DNA of 64,000 nucleotides. Origin: Apostichopus japonicus (Eukaryota > Echinodermata > Holothuroidea > Aspidochirotida > Stichopodidae). This document shows, piece by piece, positions 1 to 13,137 of this stretch. The translations under genes and the position numbers were made by a program. Location: assembly GCF_037975245.1 (NCBI RefSeq), contig NC_092567.1:11442376-11506375 (forward strand), in the 5' to 3' direction. Each line of letters starts with the position of its first letter. The first letter of the stretch is position 1. The notes under the pieces were generated by a model that ran no database searches, was not told the DNA's origin, and worked only from the letters and a program-made list of their open reading frames with translations.

Positions 1-2620
1 CCTGCTTAATTATGATTCTGCGTCATATTTTACTTTGTTCAACACTTACTTTTGGTGGAAAAAGTTTTTAATTTCGTACTGAAAAAAATTATAACTTTCT
101 AATGTGCAATTACGTAGCACTTTGCATCTGCCTAACTGCCTAACCTTTGTTCATAGAAAGTACTGTATTGATGTTGCAGATCTGTACTTTGGAGACTTGA
201 CCAACAATCATATTCCTAGTGGTCAGTGGAATTTGGCGAGTAGATTTTTAGTCACGGTCACCAAATAACGATTACTTTCAAAAATAATTGTCGTGGCCTG
301 AAAACCTTCACAACCAGATTTCTCATGGTAGAAATCATGGATACTTTTCATACATGGTATATGGATTTGCCATATTGAGTACAAGAATCCTTAATGCTTG
401 TGAGGTCAAATCTCCTATATGTCACCAGAGGTCAAACTCTGAAAAACCTTTTACATGATATGTAACGATGGAAAACGCGGATGCTTCTAATAATTGGTGT
501 GTGGATTCATAACATCGAGTACAAGACCCCTAATGTTTTGGAGGTGTGTATAACCACGTATATTAGACTGCCCTGTGTTACCATGCCATATCGTTATTGT
601 AAAAGCTTGTTCTGGTTATACTAACAAGCAGAAGTCTAGTGCATTGAATTCATCGAAATCTCAATGCATTTTGCATTCTGGTTATCTTTTGAAAGGAGGG
701 GTGGGGTGGGCTCCAAATATGACTTGCGTCCGTTGGGAGGGGTTTAAACGGGGAGAACCCTTTTATTAAAATATAACCTTTACTAAATAGTTTTCAATGC
801 TGTAGCAATATAAATTATTAGTTCAACAATTATTTCCATTATTTTGCCTACATGTGTACATTGAGTTATGTCCGCTATAACCCTGACATTATATATATAA
901 GATTTGTGAAATATTCGAAAGCGCCTGTTTTAGCCAGTCATTGGATAGATACACAAAACTAACGATTGTAAAGAAACGTTTTACATAAGAAGTAGCAGTA
1001 TTTATGCGTTAATTATGCTAATTAGATACAAGGAACATAACCTATATATATATTATCTTTCCATTGTCCGGAGTAGTGTTTTACATAATACTTGGCAATT
1101 CAGGTATGAGGTAGGATGATACCGAGCTAGACTTTAACATATTTATTGGATATTATGCACTATCTGTTACAGGTTAATCCAGATAATTTCATTTCATGCT
1201 CGATAAACTCAAGTGCCCTCTTGTTGTTGTGTGTTTGTAACAAGTGCCTTCATGTCTAAAAATTTGCTATATGGCTTCAAAATAATAATAATATTAAAAT
1301 ATGCAGTTCAAAAGTACCGGTATAAAGAAATCTTTGCTGAAAACATTCAAATACGGTATTCGAAATTGTGGAAAGGAATGCAGGAGATTATTTATTTTGT
1401 GAGGGTTTCATATAATTTGACAGTCAAGTGGTTTCTTGCGTAAAATCAAAGTCACATTTTCCTCAGACCATCAGTGTGTGTGCCTCCATATTCCAATAAA
1501 ACTATTCTTTTGCGAATCAACGAAGATGGCATTAATGTATTCTTAACAAAGTATGACCAGGAAGTCTTAATAACTCCTCGGTAAGAAGTGGTCGGATATT
1601 TTGGACACATGCAGCTCTTCATTGAGAACATAGTTGAATAGGAAGATTCGATTGTGTAATGGTTAAGGTCATTATCAACTCCACAAAAATTTTATAATTT
1701 TGTACAATTTGATTTAGGTCAATGACAAAGAACAATGCGTGCAATGTGATCACATTATTGAAGGTAGATATTGAATAAATTATTAAATAACGTTGGTATA
1801 TCATATAATAGTAACAATTTGTGTTTAACTTCAACCCGAGATGACAATTTGTTGCTTCCAGTAAAGAATGTTGCTATGTCCTCGACCCTCCTATCCCTCT
1901 ACCTTCTATTTCTCCTCCATTTTAGTGCAAGATTGTGCAGGTTTGTCATTCCGAAATTACGTTGAAAAACGTAATTTGTAGCATCTTAAACTATTCTGAG
2001 ATTAAGTAACAAGATTCATAATTTCTAGATTTTATATGTTACCACTGCACTCTAACAATCTCAGACATTTAAGTTCTCATTTAAAAGTGAGATGGATTCA
2101 CGAAAACTATCTATATTATCAATCAATTTACCGAAAATAACATACAATATAAATCATGTGATCCGAGCGGAAAATGGCAAGCGGTTGTTACAAGGATTTG
2201 CTCCGTTTACTTAGTTTATTGTGTACAATGTTGTATTTCTACATGTTTGAACAACTTTCAATGAATTGATAATTTAAGCAATACAGACAGTTAGCCAATT
2301 CTGATCATGTGGACAGCTATACTTTTCACAGTTACTACTAATTTGCATACAGTAGAGCAGTTCCAACTATCATCATTATTATCTGCATTACTATATCCAT
2401 TCTATTTTTTTTTTTTTTTTTAATCGTTGAAACACGAGACTCGTGATTATAATTAATTCTGATCAGAATGATCACCAGATATGATTAATTACCTTGTTAT
2501 TTGTTGTCTACTTTGTTGTTTATCTTCATTGATTTAGTAAACAATAAAGCTGACTAGGAGGACATTCCTCTACGTCTTCTACATCTTATAACACGATGAT
2601 TACTCTACTTCTCTCCTTAG
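1..2620. other. Non-coding stretch, no gene recognised
   Basis: I see no convincing coding region here. The short open frames are of chance length and lack family motifs. A run of T near 2408-2422 is the only simple repeat of note. If the exon call at 2621 is right, this is intron sequence, because a strong polypyrimidine tract and AG end at 2620. A possible acceptor near 180 is followed by a short open frame but has no good donor. Confidence 0.5.
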
Positions 2621-2697
2621 GTTTGTTGGATACCATCTGCTAGACACTATTCCGGTTGGATCCATTCCACCATCCTTGAAATCAAGACATGTGAAAG
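2621..2697 (+). CDS. Candidate internal exon (E1) of an unidentified plus-strand gene
   Basis: The segment follows a pyrimidine-rich acceptor (tactctacttctctccttag) and ends at a donor AAG|gtaatg. It is 77 nt. With one leading base completing the previous codon it reads 25 open codons (beginning FVGYHLLDTIPVGSIPPSLK) and leaves one base over, so it exits in phase 1. That matches the entry phase of the next candidate exon at 21571. A second frame is also open across it but does not join to 21571. No upstream exon was found in the window, so the gene would begin to the left. I do not recognise the peptide. The support is splice signals plus phase agreement, not homology. Confidence 0.45.
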
Positions 2698-3773
2698 GTA
2701 ATGTCAAAATGACGTCATAATGGAAACACTTAAAACTTCTTACATTTAATTAAAGGCTTTACTAACTATGTGAATTTATTTTGAGTTGTTGATTGTTGTT
2801 AATTCACATACAAGAGAGTAATGAACCAGCAACACACGATTGCCATTTTATATGAAGGAGACACCCAGAACAGAGTCTTGTGATAGTAAACAACAAACTG
2901 AATAATAGAAATGTAACAACACTTGCTAAGCTTAGTTGATTTAAGAGATAAGTCATGTTCCTTTCATTTCGCTCTTTCGAGATCACTTCACTATAAGATG
3001 TTTTGTGAGCAGCCATCACATCAATTGATGCTTTAAATGTTTTTACAAAAAAGTAGTGGTATCACACACTTTGGGCAACTTAAGTACACAGCGACAATGA
3101 TAAGATAAAACACTCGTTCTGCAGTTTTGTACAGGAACAGAGGGTTGTCAAAGCCGACATCATATATATGGAGGAGGGAGGGGTGGGGGTCGGTGGTCGT
3201 TCCCCAGAAAAAAGGGCAAGTTTAGACTTCAAATGATACAGTCTGAGTCATAGTTTGACTTATATGACTTGACTTATGTCCAATATCTAAGTCTAAACGC
3301 AACATACATTGTGCTTTAACTATATTCTTAGTTAGTTTGAAATGCGTGGTGGTGGGGTGGGGGGTTTGGGGTAACACCACATCGGCGTTTGAAAAGAGTA
3401 CAATTTACATGTATCGGCGAACATTAACATCCATACATGATTTGCCTTGAACAAATACAAGTAGAAATAAAATGTCGGTAATGATATGACGGAAAGCATT
3501 TAAAACTATATGTGAATGTAAACCATATTTTTTATTTTTTTATTAATACACTTACGAAAGTAAGAGTTATAATCCAAAAACGAAGAAAAGAACGAAGAAA
3601 AGAAAACAGAATCGGTCTGTCTGTGACTCCCTTACGTCTACATTTCCTCAGATTCGGATAATATTTGGATAATAAATGAAGCAGCTTCCAGAGGCTTCGC
3701 CCCCTGAACCCCCCCCCCCCCCCCCTTCAGCGCATAGAGACTTTAGTGTGTATTTGTGCTTGATAAGAACTGT

Positions 3774-3814
<41 letters not shown>

Positions 3815-6040
3815 GGGACATATCGATACTATCCGCTGAAAATTGAGTTCTTCTCTTACTGTAGATAGATTTCTGTGTTTCAAAATTTCTTCAAGAGAAC
3901 GAAAAATATCTTCAAAGGGTGCAGCTTAAGTCCAGCGGATCCCCACCAACGTACTTGGAATACATTATAGATAACTATAATTTATTTATTACATTTGTTT
4001 GTGTTTTAGTGCTTTAAACTCGCTACGAGAGAACAAGGGATATCACCAATGCAAAAACTTCAGGGGGCTTCCCCTCGTGGAGCCAACCAGGGCTTGAAAT
4101 ATATTCCAGAGAAAGCCCCTCGACCCCGCTTGAGCTCTCAGAAACGTTCTATAGTTGAGCTTCTTCCTGACAACCCTACCTAAATATGCAGCTTCCGGGG
4201 ACTTCGCATCACACCCTTTAATAACATTAATAAACTATCAAAGAAAATATATAATTTACATTTTTGGTCTGTAAATCTGCATACAGAGCGAAAAGTGCAT
4301 AAAACAGGATTAATGCGAGAACTAGTTTAATTTTGTAGCCATCAATATACATATTGTGTATCGATTCGGTAAGCTTTACATCGGTATTATATACTTAATG
4401 AGGTAACGATGTATACTTCATTACATTTAACGCGTGTTATCTGTCTTAACTTCATATATTTGTTTGATTTTTGCCGAGATGCTAAACTGTCAGAAAGAAA
4501 AATTAAATAATAGAGTAACCACTAATCTTGCAAGTAGTGGTGAAGAGATGGATTCAGATACAACTCAAGTAGTTTTATTCATCGGTCAACCAGGGACGTA
4601 GCTAAGGCCTGATGATTGGGGGGGGGGGGGGGTGTAGTGGCTGAAATTCCAACTGGATGGGTTTTGAAGCCAGAAAATTCCGACTGCTGCCTATACCCCC
4701 CCCCCTCCCTTCCCCCGCTACTCGTCAACGATACGGCAAGTATCAGTTCAGAACTTGTTCAGAACTTTTCTCGATACATTTGTACCACTGGCCTTCACTT
4801 CACAAACTTATTAATCACTCTGGTTGAGCAAGTAAGCAACTGAGTATAAGTTATCTGCTTGAAGGCTACATAGGCTACACAAACTACAAAAGCTATGTTA
4901 ATGTAACAAAGGGGAAAACTTTTTTTTCTTCAACAAATTATATTCGACGACGATTACCAAAAAACACCGGGGTTTTTCCTAGCGCTTAATGTTATTTTTA
5001 TTTTTATTTTTTTTTGGGGGGGGGGGGCAGCGGGCTATTTATCACTCACATGAACAATCTGCCTATCGTCTTCGTCAAGGACCAAGATGATAGGCAGATG
5101 ATAGGATTTCTTAAAATAAGTATAAAAACATACTGTAAAAACATACAGTTTTCAGTGGTTGCAGTTCTCATCTAGGCCTTTATATCAATTCGATATGGAC
5201 CTATTCGGTGGCGATATACGCCAACCCGTATTAACTAGTGATAACATGATAGTTTACTCTGCTCTAAGATGAATACACAAAGTTGGCAGATAAAACAACT
5301 ACAACCGTAACAAAAACTAGTAGTGTTTTGGTGTCAGCCATATGCATATAAAATAGCATTAAAGGGCGCTTATATTCAATTTTAGTCAGTCTGACTCTGC
5401 CAATGCGAAACATAGCCGGGAAATTTCCCTGGGGCGGGGAGGATGCAGTTAAGGAACATACTAAGTATCGCCCACATGTTACATATACCAAATTAATCGA
5501 GAGGTTTTTCAACATCATGGGTTTCTCGGCCACTGTACAATTGCGACAATCAGTTGTAACTATTCAAACCTAGCCTAGGGCCCAATGGAGTTTGGAAAGC
5601 CGAGACTTTAAAAAATATAATTTGTACAACAAAAAATGAAGGAAATCATCAAAAAGTTAAATTTAGGCCAATCCCCGAACACTTTTTTTACTGCTCAAAT
5701 CTTAGTTATTTGATGTTAACCTCATACCTTTTTTATGGTCATTACTTCTGAGGAAGATACTTGTCTACTCCTAAGCTATACATTATTTTGTGGGTCCGAT
5801 TCCGCGAACAAAAATAACAACTGAACTATTCTATAAAATATATTCCAGTCTAATTTTGGCCAAAATAGTCTTACACCTATCTTTGACAATTGTATAGGTT
5901 GTAATTGACTGAATTATATAATACGAACCAATTTTGGCAAAGATGAAAGAGTTCGGTGAGACGTAACAAGTAACGTACTGTAACAGTTACAACTAGTACT
6001 GACTAGCATTGGGTGTTGTAATTTTTTACAATATAAATAA
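2698..6040. other. Non-coding, repeat-rich stretch
   Basis: No gene is visible. It contains a C17 run at 3709-3725, an (ATT)n microsatellite at 3774-3812, a G15 run at 4618-4632 and a G12 run at 5016-5027. Near 4593 there is a copy of the GACGTAGC motif that also marks the ends of the inverted-repeat element at 6041. A TGACGTCA palindrome lies at 2710. Confidence 0.6.
3774..3812. repeat. (ATT)n microsatellite
   Basis: An uninterrupted run of the ATT/TAT trinucleotide of about 13 units is read directly in the sequence. Confidence 0.95.
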
Positions 6041-6811
6041 TATATATACCAGCGACGTAGCCAGGAATTTGCAAGGGGAAGCACATTTTGCGATTGATAT
6101 GGGGAGGGGTGTAAGGGGAGGGGGTGTGATGCGATCTGGAGCAATGTTATGCCAATTTCATCATGATCATATGATATCATATTATCAGCAGATTTTGTTT
6201 CCGGTTTGAATTATTCTTTCAGAAAAACAAACATAGTGCTCTTTTACAATTTTCTAGTAGGATGATTCTTGTTTATTGTCCAATGTCTGGACTTTAATAC
6301 ATTTAACGAACATAACTGATTGAGAATATAAACTCTCTTATTTAGGAGTGTAATAATTATTTATAGGAAACGCGTATCACGTACGATTGCTAGCTTAGCT
6401 TTAAAACATGCTGTTCGTGCAACAACTTATGACGAATCATAGAAAGGATGAGAACGCACGTTGTCGTCGTCGTAGTGCATATACGGTTCGTGACTCTCCG
6501 CCGAGTGCGGTTATTTAGGCTATATGTATTTTATTACGCAGTGGCCAACTGTAGGCTGGTAATAGGTAGTCGACTACTGGCTAAATTTAGCTAATTGCAT
6601 CTGCCAAACTAAGTAGCTGAATCAGTAGGCCTAAATATTAATACGATTATAATCGAGTTAACGGAGCTGACGAGTATTCAAGATCAAAAGAGCGCTGACA
6701 AAATGCCATGCCAAATAACAAACAGTATTTAACATTTTTTCGACACTGAAAGGGAAAAGCAGTTGCTCCCACTGCCCCCCCCCCCTCCCTGGCTACGTCT
6801 CTGATATATAC
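6041..6811. repeat. Segment bounded by imperfect 25-bp inverted repeats (MITE-like)
   Basis: The left end (atatatacc agcgacgtag, 6042-6061 and on) matches the reverse complement of 6787-6811 at about 21 of 25 positions, including GACGTAGCCAGG. A G-rich stretch follows the left end and a C-rich one precedes the right end, so the symmetry extends inward. No transposase frame is visible, and the boundaries and any target duplication are uncertain because the ends sit in TA-rich sequence. Related motifs occur singly near 4593, 7207 and 7327, which suggests a dispersed family. Confidence 0.45.
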
Positions 6812-9800
6812 TGAACTTACTTGAAGCTAGCGAACAGGGTCAACCCACCCAATAACAAAACTAGTACATAAATAAACCGAATTGAAGCTGGCGAACGTTG
6901 TACGGTAGTTCTTTAGGCATTATATTTAATGTATTCAAATTCATACGAAGTTTTGTATGGTGGAGTATAAGGATCGCGAGATACAATTTCTCAAAGTGGC
7001 AAGGAAAACGTGGTAAATATGACTGGTTAAAGGACAATTTTGACCTAATGTTTTCAAATTTTAGGTCATTCACAATCACAGGAATATATGAATAGGCCTA
7101 GGTGATTTAGAGTGCGACAGTCGGAAATTCTGACAAGCGTTCTCCCAGTTTCCAACTATCGTCATTTTTACCAAGGTTGGGTAGTGAGACACCCCACCCC
7201 CTCTCTTTAGCGACGTCCCTGCGGTCAACGCGTAAATACAAGAAAAGATCATTATTTTTTTGTATTGATTGTTTTCAACTGTATGGTCAACCATCTTGTC
7301 TACAGACGTCTAAAAAAAATTGTAGACGTTATTATCCGGCGCGTAACCAGGATTTTCTAACCAGGGTGCGCGACTTACTATCCAAGCGGAGCGCCACTTT
7401 CGGTTGAAGCGCAGCGTACAAGAAATTTTCTGGTTTTGATACACCCCACAGATCACCGGAATGGCACTTCTCGAGCTTGAAAATGACCAACCAGATGTAC
7501 ACTTTTGTCTGAGAACCAAGTATTTCTCAATAGTTTTTGTTTTCATCCATAACATATTTGAAGATTGTCACCAGTCACACATCATGTTCGACCTCATCGC
7601 ATCTCCTGTGAATCATTGATATTGAAGGTGATTCTACGTTGCGGCCTACAATACCCGTCAGCCCCACTTTTCAAGGTTGTAAGCCCATTATTTGTTCAGA
7701 GTTTGAAAATATTTCTCGTGAATAAATTCATTTCAAAACATACCCATAATGTTGCACAGAATTTCATCTTATGGACAACCATTATAGATGAACCTTCTTC
7801 AACCCCTAACAGACTGGTCAAAATTGCACGAGTAGGGGGAAGTATGATGAAGAATGTTTGTCAGGGAATTTCGAAATTCAGACAGTTAATTTAAGTAATT
7901 AAATTAATTGGTTTACAAATATTAAAACCTCTTATAACGGCTACTATTAAACTTGGAGGGGGGGGGGGGCTGCAAATATTTTTGTGAAAATGTTGGCAAT
8001 ATGCTGAGACTTTTTCGGGCACCTACTGAAAGGAAAATAAATTGCAATGATGTAGCTAAAGAAAATCAATAGTTTAAAAAAAATTTCCTTGGTATTTAAG
8101 AAAAATTCTTAGCTTGCCCGACTAATTTGCCATTTCGGTAATAACACGGCAAATGATTGTACATGTAATTGGCATGCGATGTAATAACCGATGCATGCCT
8201 ATATGATATGTACATTAACATGTTGCACGCAACAAAAAATTTGTTATAATTGTTTAAATTTTAAATTTTATAATTTTTAAATGTCGTAACAGCCCCCCCC
8301 CCCCCCTTAATGAAATCGGGCTCTTATGACTACACACATATAGACAATTTGGAGATTGTTAATCCTGGAACCCCATTTTCTGTTCATATGATGTAATATC
8401 TGCTGTTTGATTTACAAATTTGAATAATTTAAATGAGACTGAAATAAATAACTTTGATCTGTTTATTGTGCAATGCCCCACGTTCTTTTCATTTCGAAAG
8501 ACGCACAGTTTCAAGTTCATTACACACTGGAGGCTTCGATTCTCTATCTGCTTTCAGTTTGTGGAAGATCTTTGGATTTCCATCCCTAGATATTGCTATA
8601 TCCATACAGTACAGTGTCCTTGGGATTTCTTTTAATTTTTTAGGGCCTGATCTTGGGAAATTGCAAAATAGTAAGTGGTCACACTCCATGTAGCTAGGTC
8701 AGTGCACGACCTCTAAACGTCACTAATACACAACCCGATTACTTGTTATCGATGAATGGGTGTGTTGCCGGATTTTGTCAAGTTATTTGTACCATGGGCG
8801 AAGGTCATTAATTAAGTTTCGTAACTCACCGGGAAGCGATTAGAGGGGTGGGCTTAGGGTTGTGGGCGCGGTTTCATTCAGATGGGGAAAATCTAAAGAA
8901 GAGATGCGCCCCCCCCCCCCCGCCCATGATAAGCCACTAAATGATATTCACAGGATATGTGCCCAATTCTCCAATCGCATGCAAAATTTACGAGTTATGA
9001 TACTATAGATGTTGGGTAACAATTAGCATTCAGGTCGGAGTGTATAACATTTTATCTCTGGTTGGCAGTGTTGCATCGAAGGACACATGTCTAGTGCAGT
9101 TCACATATAGATTAATACCGGAATGCGTCATGTTCCCCGACGACTCGGTCGAGTTCAAGACCAGCCATAGTTGGTTTCATAGCACACTTGTACAATTGTT
9201 TAAGGCGTCTAAACACACATGCGTTGTGATAGACCATATACATTAGTGAGAGAGTGTAAGGGTATAGGGTGAAACGCACGCCCCTTCCGAAATATACATT
9301 TTAAAGCGATACTCCTGTTGTAATGAACAACTAAATGTTCATATTTTGCTGTATAATAAATAATAATGCAGATGCAAATGAAATAAAGACAAATCTTGCA
9401 TACAAATACTTGCGACTATTTCTTTTACTACCATTCAGGTTTCGCATTAGCCGCAGGATATCGCGATTCCCACAATTTGATTTCAAATCCCGCATGTCAA
9501 AAGTTGCCAAGACGGGATTTCCCGTAATAAATTTCAGCTCTCAACGTGAATTAAACATTCATAACGGCTGTGGCCGTGTTGCGATTCATCGCTATAAGCG
9601 ATCGCAAATAGTTTTGTTATCCCGTTTATGATCCATCTTAACATCCCGTAAATTTCCTTGCCAGTTTTTCCTTCTATTTATAAATGAATGAAAAAATATA
9701 GCAATTTTGAGAATTCCAATATTTACACATGCACGAACGTATACAGTAGCTATAACTATGAGAGGAAGACACTTGCTATGGACTACCAGAGCTAACTGCT

Positions 9801-10163
9801 TGCTGAAAACAACGACAAGTAACTCGACAAACTATGTTTCCGTATAATGCCCACAAATCCCCGACGACATGGTAGCCTAAAATCACAAAGAGTCAACATG
9901 GATATCTAGTCTAACCATCTGTTTATTCGCTTAAATTGTTTCGCAGTTAGCCGGCACTAAAATATTCACGGAATATTTTCGTTATTGCTGCTATCTTTGA
10001 CCACATGGTAGTCAACAACCAGCCTAAGTCAATGGGGAAATCTACCTTAACCTTCTGCTTATTTGCTCAAATTGTAAGGCAGTTGGCTGGAACTAAACTA
10101 GCCATGGATTATTTTCATTATTAAGCTATCTTCGACAACATGCTAGCCTAACACAACATCGTG

Positions 10164-10167
<4 letters not shown>
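6812..10167. other. Non-coding, repeat-rich stretch
   Basis: No gene is visible. 7200-7460 has dispersed-repeat character: GCG-rich phrases such as aagcggagcgccac and gaagcgcagcg, with two partial GCGACGT / GCGTAACCAGG end motifs. Homopolymers lie at 7958-7969 (G12), 8293-8306 (C14) and 8909-8921 (C13). A 98-codon frame at 9335-9631 has no recognisable domain and is treated as chance. Confidence 0.55.

Positions 10168-10194
<27 letters not shown>
10168..10194. repeat. (CA)n microsatellite, left part
   Basis: About 13 AC dinucleotides in a row. A second CA/CG-rich stretch (10377-10404) lies on the far side of the inverted-repeat insert at 10196, as if one microsatellite had been split by the insertion. 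Confidence 0.9.
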
Positions 10195-10195
10195 T

Positions 10196-10376
10196 GTTTG
10201 TGTTTCATTCAGACCGAGGACCCCATTGTATTTTCCATTGTTCAAATCCACGTACCCTAACTTTAACAATACCCCATACAATAGAATTCTTCCGAGGACG
10301 TGGTGATTCTTTAGAAATCACAACCGAGGACCTGAAATTCTTTTGTTCAAGTCCTCGGTCAGATAGCAAAACAAAC
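10196..10376. mobile_element. MITE-like 181-bp inverted-repeat insert in a CA repeat
   Basis: The first 26 bases (ending gaccgaggac) match the reverse complement of the last 26 at about 21 positions, with a perfect 10-bp GACCGAGGAC/GTCCTCGGTC block. A third copy of ACCGAGGAC at about 10323 forms an internal hairpin with the right end. There is no coding capacity. The target duplication cannot be read because the flanks are microsatellite. Confidence 0.45.
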
Positions 10377-10464
10377 GCACGCACGCACACACACCCACAC
10401 ACACAACGTAGCCTTGTATACAACTTTCAATTAGCTATTGTTAGCAACTGTTTGGAAGTATGTA

Positions 10465-11090
10465 CCAGGAAAAAATTTACCTCAAATTTACCGCGGTAAC
10501 ATACCACACTTTTACCCCGGTAAAACCGGGGTAAAAATGCGGTAAATTTGTTGTACATTACCGCGGTGTCTTGGCCCTATGGACGCGGTAAACCGCGGTT
10601 TACCGCAGTAAATTACCACAAATTTACCATGGTTTTACCTCACTTTTACCCCAATTTTACCGCAATTTACCACGGTGTTACCATATTTTTACCGCGCTTT
10701 TACTACACTTTTACTACGCTTTTATCCCAAATTTACCACAGTTTTACCGTTCTTTTACCCCAATTTTACCGTATATTTACCACTTTTTTTCCTTAGTTTT
10801 ACCTCAATTTACCATATTTTACCACGCTTTACCACAGTTTACCGTTCTTTTACCCCAATTTTACCCTAGATTGACCACGCATTTACTACACTTTTACCCT
10901 AAATTTACCAGTTTTACCGTTCTTTTACCCCAATTTTACCGTAGATATACCACGCTTTTACCTTAGTTTTACTTCAATTTACCATACTTTTACCACGCTT
11001 TTACCCCAATTTTACCGTAGATTTACTACGCTTTTACCTTAGTTTTACCTCAATTTACCATGACTTTACACTCATTGTAGGACAGTTTTA
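10465..11090. repeat. Left arm: degenerate TTTACC tandem array
   Basis: Dozens of TTTACC or TTTTACC words, usually 9-12 bp apart, alternate with short variable linkers (cgc, ccaa, cttag). A longer unit beginning ACCGTTCTTTTACCCCAA recurs at 10746, 10841 and 10916, so the higher-order period is irregular (75-95 bp). Confidence 0.85.
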
Positions 11091-11890
11091 CTTAACATTG
11101 GGCATGATTTTGTCCTAACTTCAATCAGCATATATACCATATATTTCTTTGAATTTCACCCATCAGTGTACTGTATCATAATTTGGCTATATGCCTTTAC
11201 CCTTATTGTAATGGTTGTATGCCTGACATGTAGAATGCAACAGTTTTTAATTCATCAAATCCATGGAGGTTTCACACATGAGAAAGCTTTGTTGAATTTC
11301 AATTACCCTAGATGGTATGATTCCTGACTCTCTTCTTTTGAACTTGGAACCTCAATCTCTTATTGTTCTCAAAGACTTGTTTTAAATGGAAAGAGTACTC
11401 TGATCATAGATACATAGACTTGTCAAGTCATTTAATGGACCTGACAGAGAATACCCAAATCTGAGGACACTGATTGGTCAATTTTTGTGTGCCACAGTGT
11501 TGAGGCACAGAAGCTATGCCTTATGTGTGCTAGTTTATATAGTTCTTTTTTTTTTTCATTTTAAAAGCTTTTAGGTTCTCCCTAATAATGAAAAAAGAAT
11601 TAATTGTTGTCTCCTCTCAAATATATCAGGGATTCCATGAAGGAATTCTCTATGTATCTATCCTCTGCTTTTTTTTTTAGGAAAAGAGATGCATACTATA
11701 ACATATAAGAATAGCAGTTTGTCTCTCTTCTTTATTCAACTCATATCCACAGGTAATTTATATTGCCAACATTAAGATATGAATAGAACAAAAGGTTTGT
11801 CATATCAGCATTGCAAAAATATGGGACAAAATCATGGAAAATTGCTGTAAATGTAACATTATGTTTCATAGTGTGACCCATATATGTTCT

Positions 11891-12600
11891 ACTGTGGTAA
11901 AATCATGGTACAATTATGGTAAATTTACCATAGTATAATTGCACCGTATAGTTTTACCCTATTTTTACTGTGGTTAATCATGGCACAATTGTAGGAATTT
12001 CACATATGTAGTTTATGTACCATATAAACTTACCCTACTTTTACTACAGTAATATCATGGTAAAACTATGGTAAATTTGCCGTAGTAAATGTACCACGCT
12101 TTTACCCTACTTTTACCGCGGTAATACCATGGTAAAACTGTGGTAAATTTACCGTAGTAAATGTACCGCACTTTTACCCTACTTATACCGCGGTTATATC
12201 ATGGTAAAACTGTGGTAAATTTACCGCAGTAAATGTACCACACTTTTACCCTACTTTTACCGCGGTAATACCATGGTAAAACTGTGGTAAATTTACCGTA
12301 GTAAATGTACCACACTTTTACCGCGGTAATACCATGGTAAAACGGCGGTAAAATTACCGCAGTAAATGTACCGCACTTTTACCCTACTTATACCGCGGTA
12401 GTATCATGGTAAAACTGCGGTAAATTTACCGCGGTAAATGTACCGCACTTTTACCCTACTTATACCGCGGTAATACCGTGGTAAAACTGCGGTAAATGTA
12501 CCGCAGTAAATTCACCGCACTTTTACCATAGTTTACCGCGGTAATACCATGGTAAAACTGGGGTAAATGTACCGCGGTTGATTTTACCACAATTTTACCA
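11891..12600. repeat. Right arm: 72-bp tandem array with CCGCGG and CCATGG palindromes
   Basis: About ten units are visible. Unit starts marked by the CCGCGG site fall at 12116, 12188, 12260, 12321, 12393, 12465 and 12536, spacings 72, 72, 61, 72, 72 and 71. The 61-bp unit lacks an 11-bp phrase (a CCCTACTTTT block). Less regular copies begin at about 11893, 11969 and 12044. Each unit contains several short palindromes of the form TACC..GGTA, so units can pair with themselves as well as with the left arm. Confidence 0.9.
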
Positions 12601-12670
12601 CACATTTACCCCATTTACCACACATTTACCATAGTTTACCGCGGTAAAATTAGGGTACATTTTTTGCTGG

Positions 12671-13137
12671 GGTGCTATGTTTTGAAGAGGTAACATAGTA
12701 TCGTGTGTACACAGTTGCTGCTGCGATGGATTAAAGATTTCAATTTTGAGTAGTGTTCACCGGTATAATACTTTCGTTTTCGGTGTTAAGCGCTTTTATC
12801 CACACAGAAAAAAGAACCATTACGAATGGCTAGAACTAGAAATAGTAAGCAATTAAAACAGCCATCTACACTTACAAGAACGTTATTTCATTAAAGTAAT
12901 CTTCCGCATTCGCGTGCATTGATTAATAAAAACATGAAATAATTAATTTAAAGCACTCTCGTAGCAGTTACGAGATCCCCCCCCCCCCTCAGAAAACAGG
13001 TACCCGTTTTTGTGTGTTTTCGATTCGGGTACACGAATGTTCGGTCGGGTATCCGGGTAACCGACTCAGGACGAGAATGTTCGTACTCATCAAATAAAAA
13101 TATTGCTCAAGAGAAAGTTTTCATCTTTCGCTAGGAT
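12671..13137. other. Non-coding gap between foldback element and retrotransposon
   Basis: Ordinary AT-rich sequence with a C12 run at 12977-12988. No gene or element is recognised. Confidence 0.6.

Larger units (their letters stand above)
10465..12670. mobile_element. Foldback-type element made of TTTACC/GGTAAA repeats
   Basis: The left end CCAGGAAAAAATTTACC and the reverse complement of the right end, CCAGCAAAAAATGTACC, are inverted copies, and the match runs on into TTTACCGCGGTAA on both sides (about 30 of 35 positions). Inside, a left arm (10465-11090) and a right arm (11891-12670) consist almost wholly of TTTACC-type repeats; the 800-bp core (11091-11890) is ordinary sequence without an ORF. 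This is the architecture of foldback (FB/TU-type) transposons: long inverted arms of tandem repeats around a unique core. Flanks show only an imperfect 10-bp match (7 of 10), so a target duplication is not established. No transposase is encoded, so mobility would need to be supplied in trans. Confidence 0.6.
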
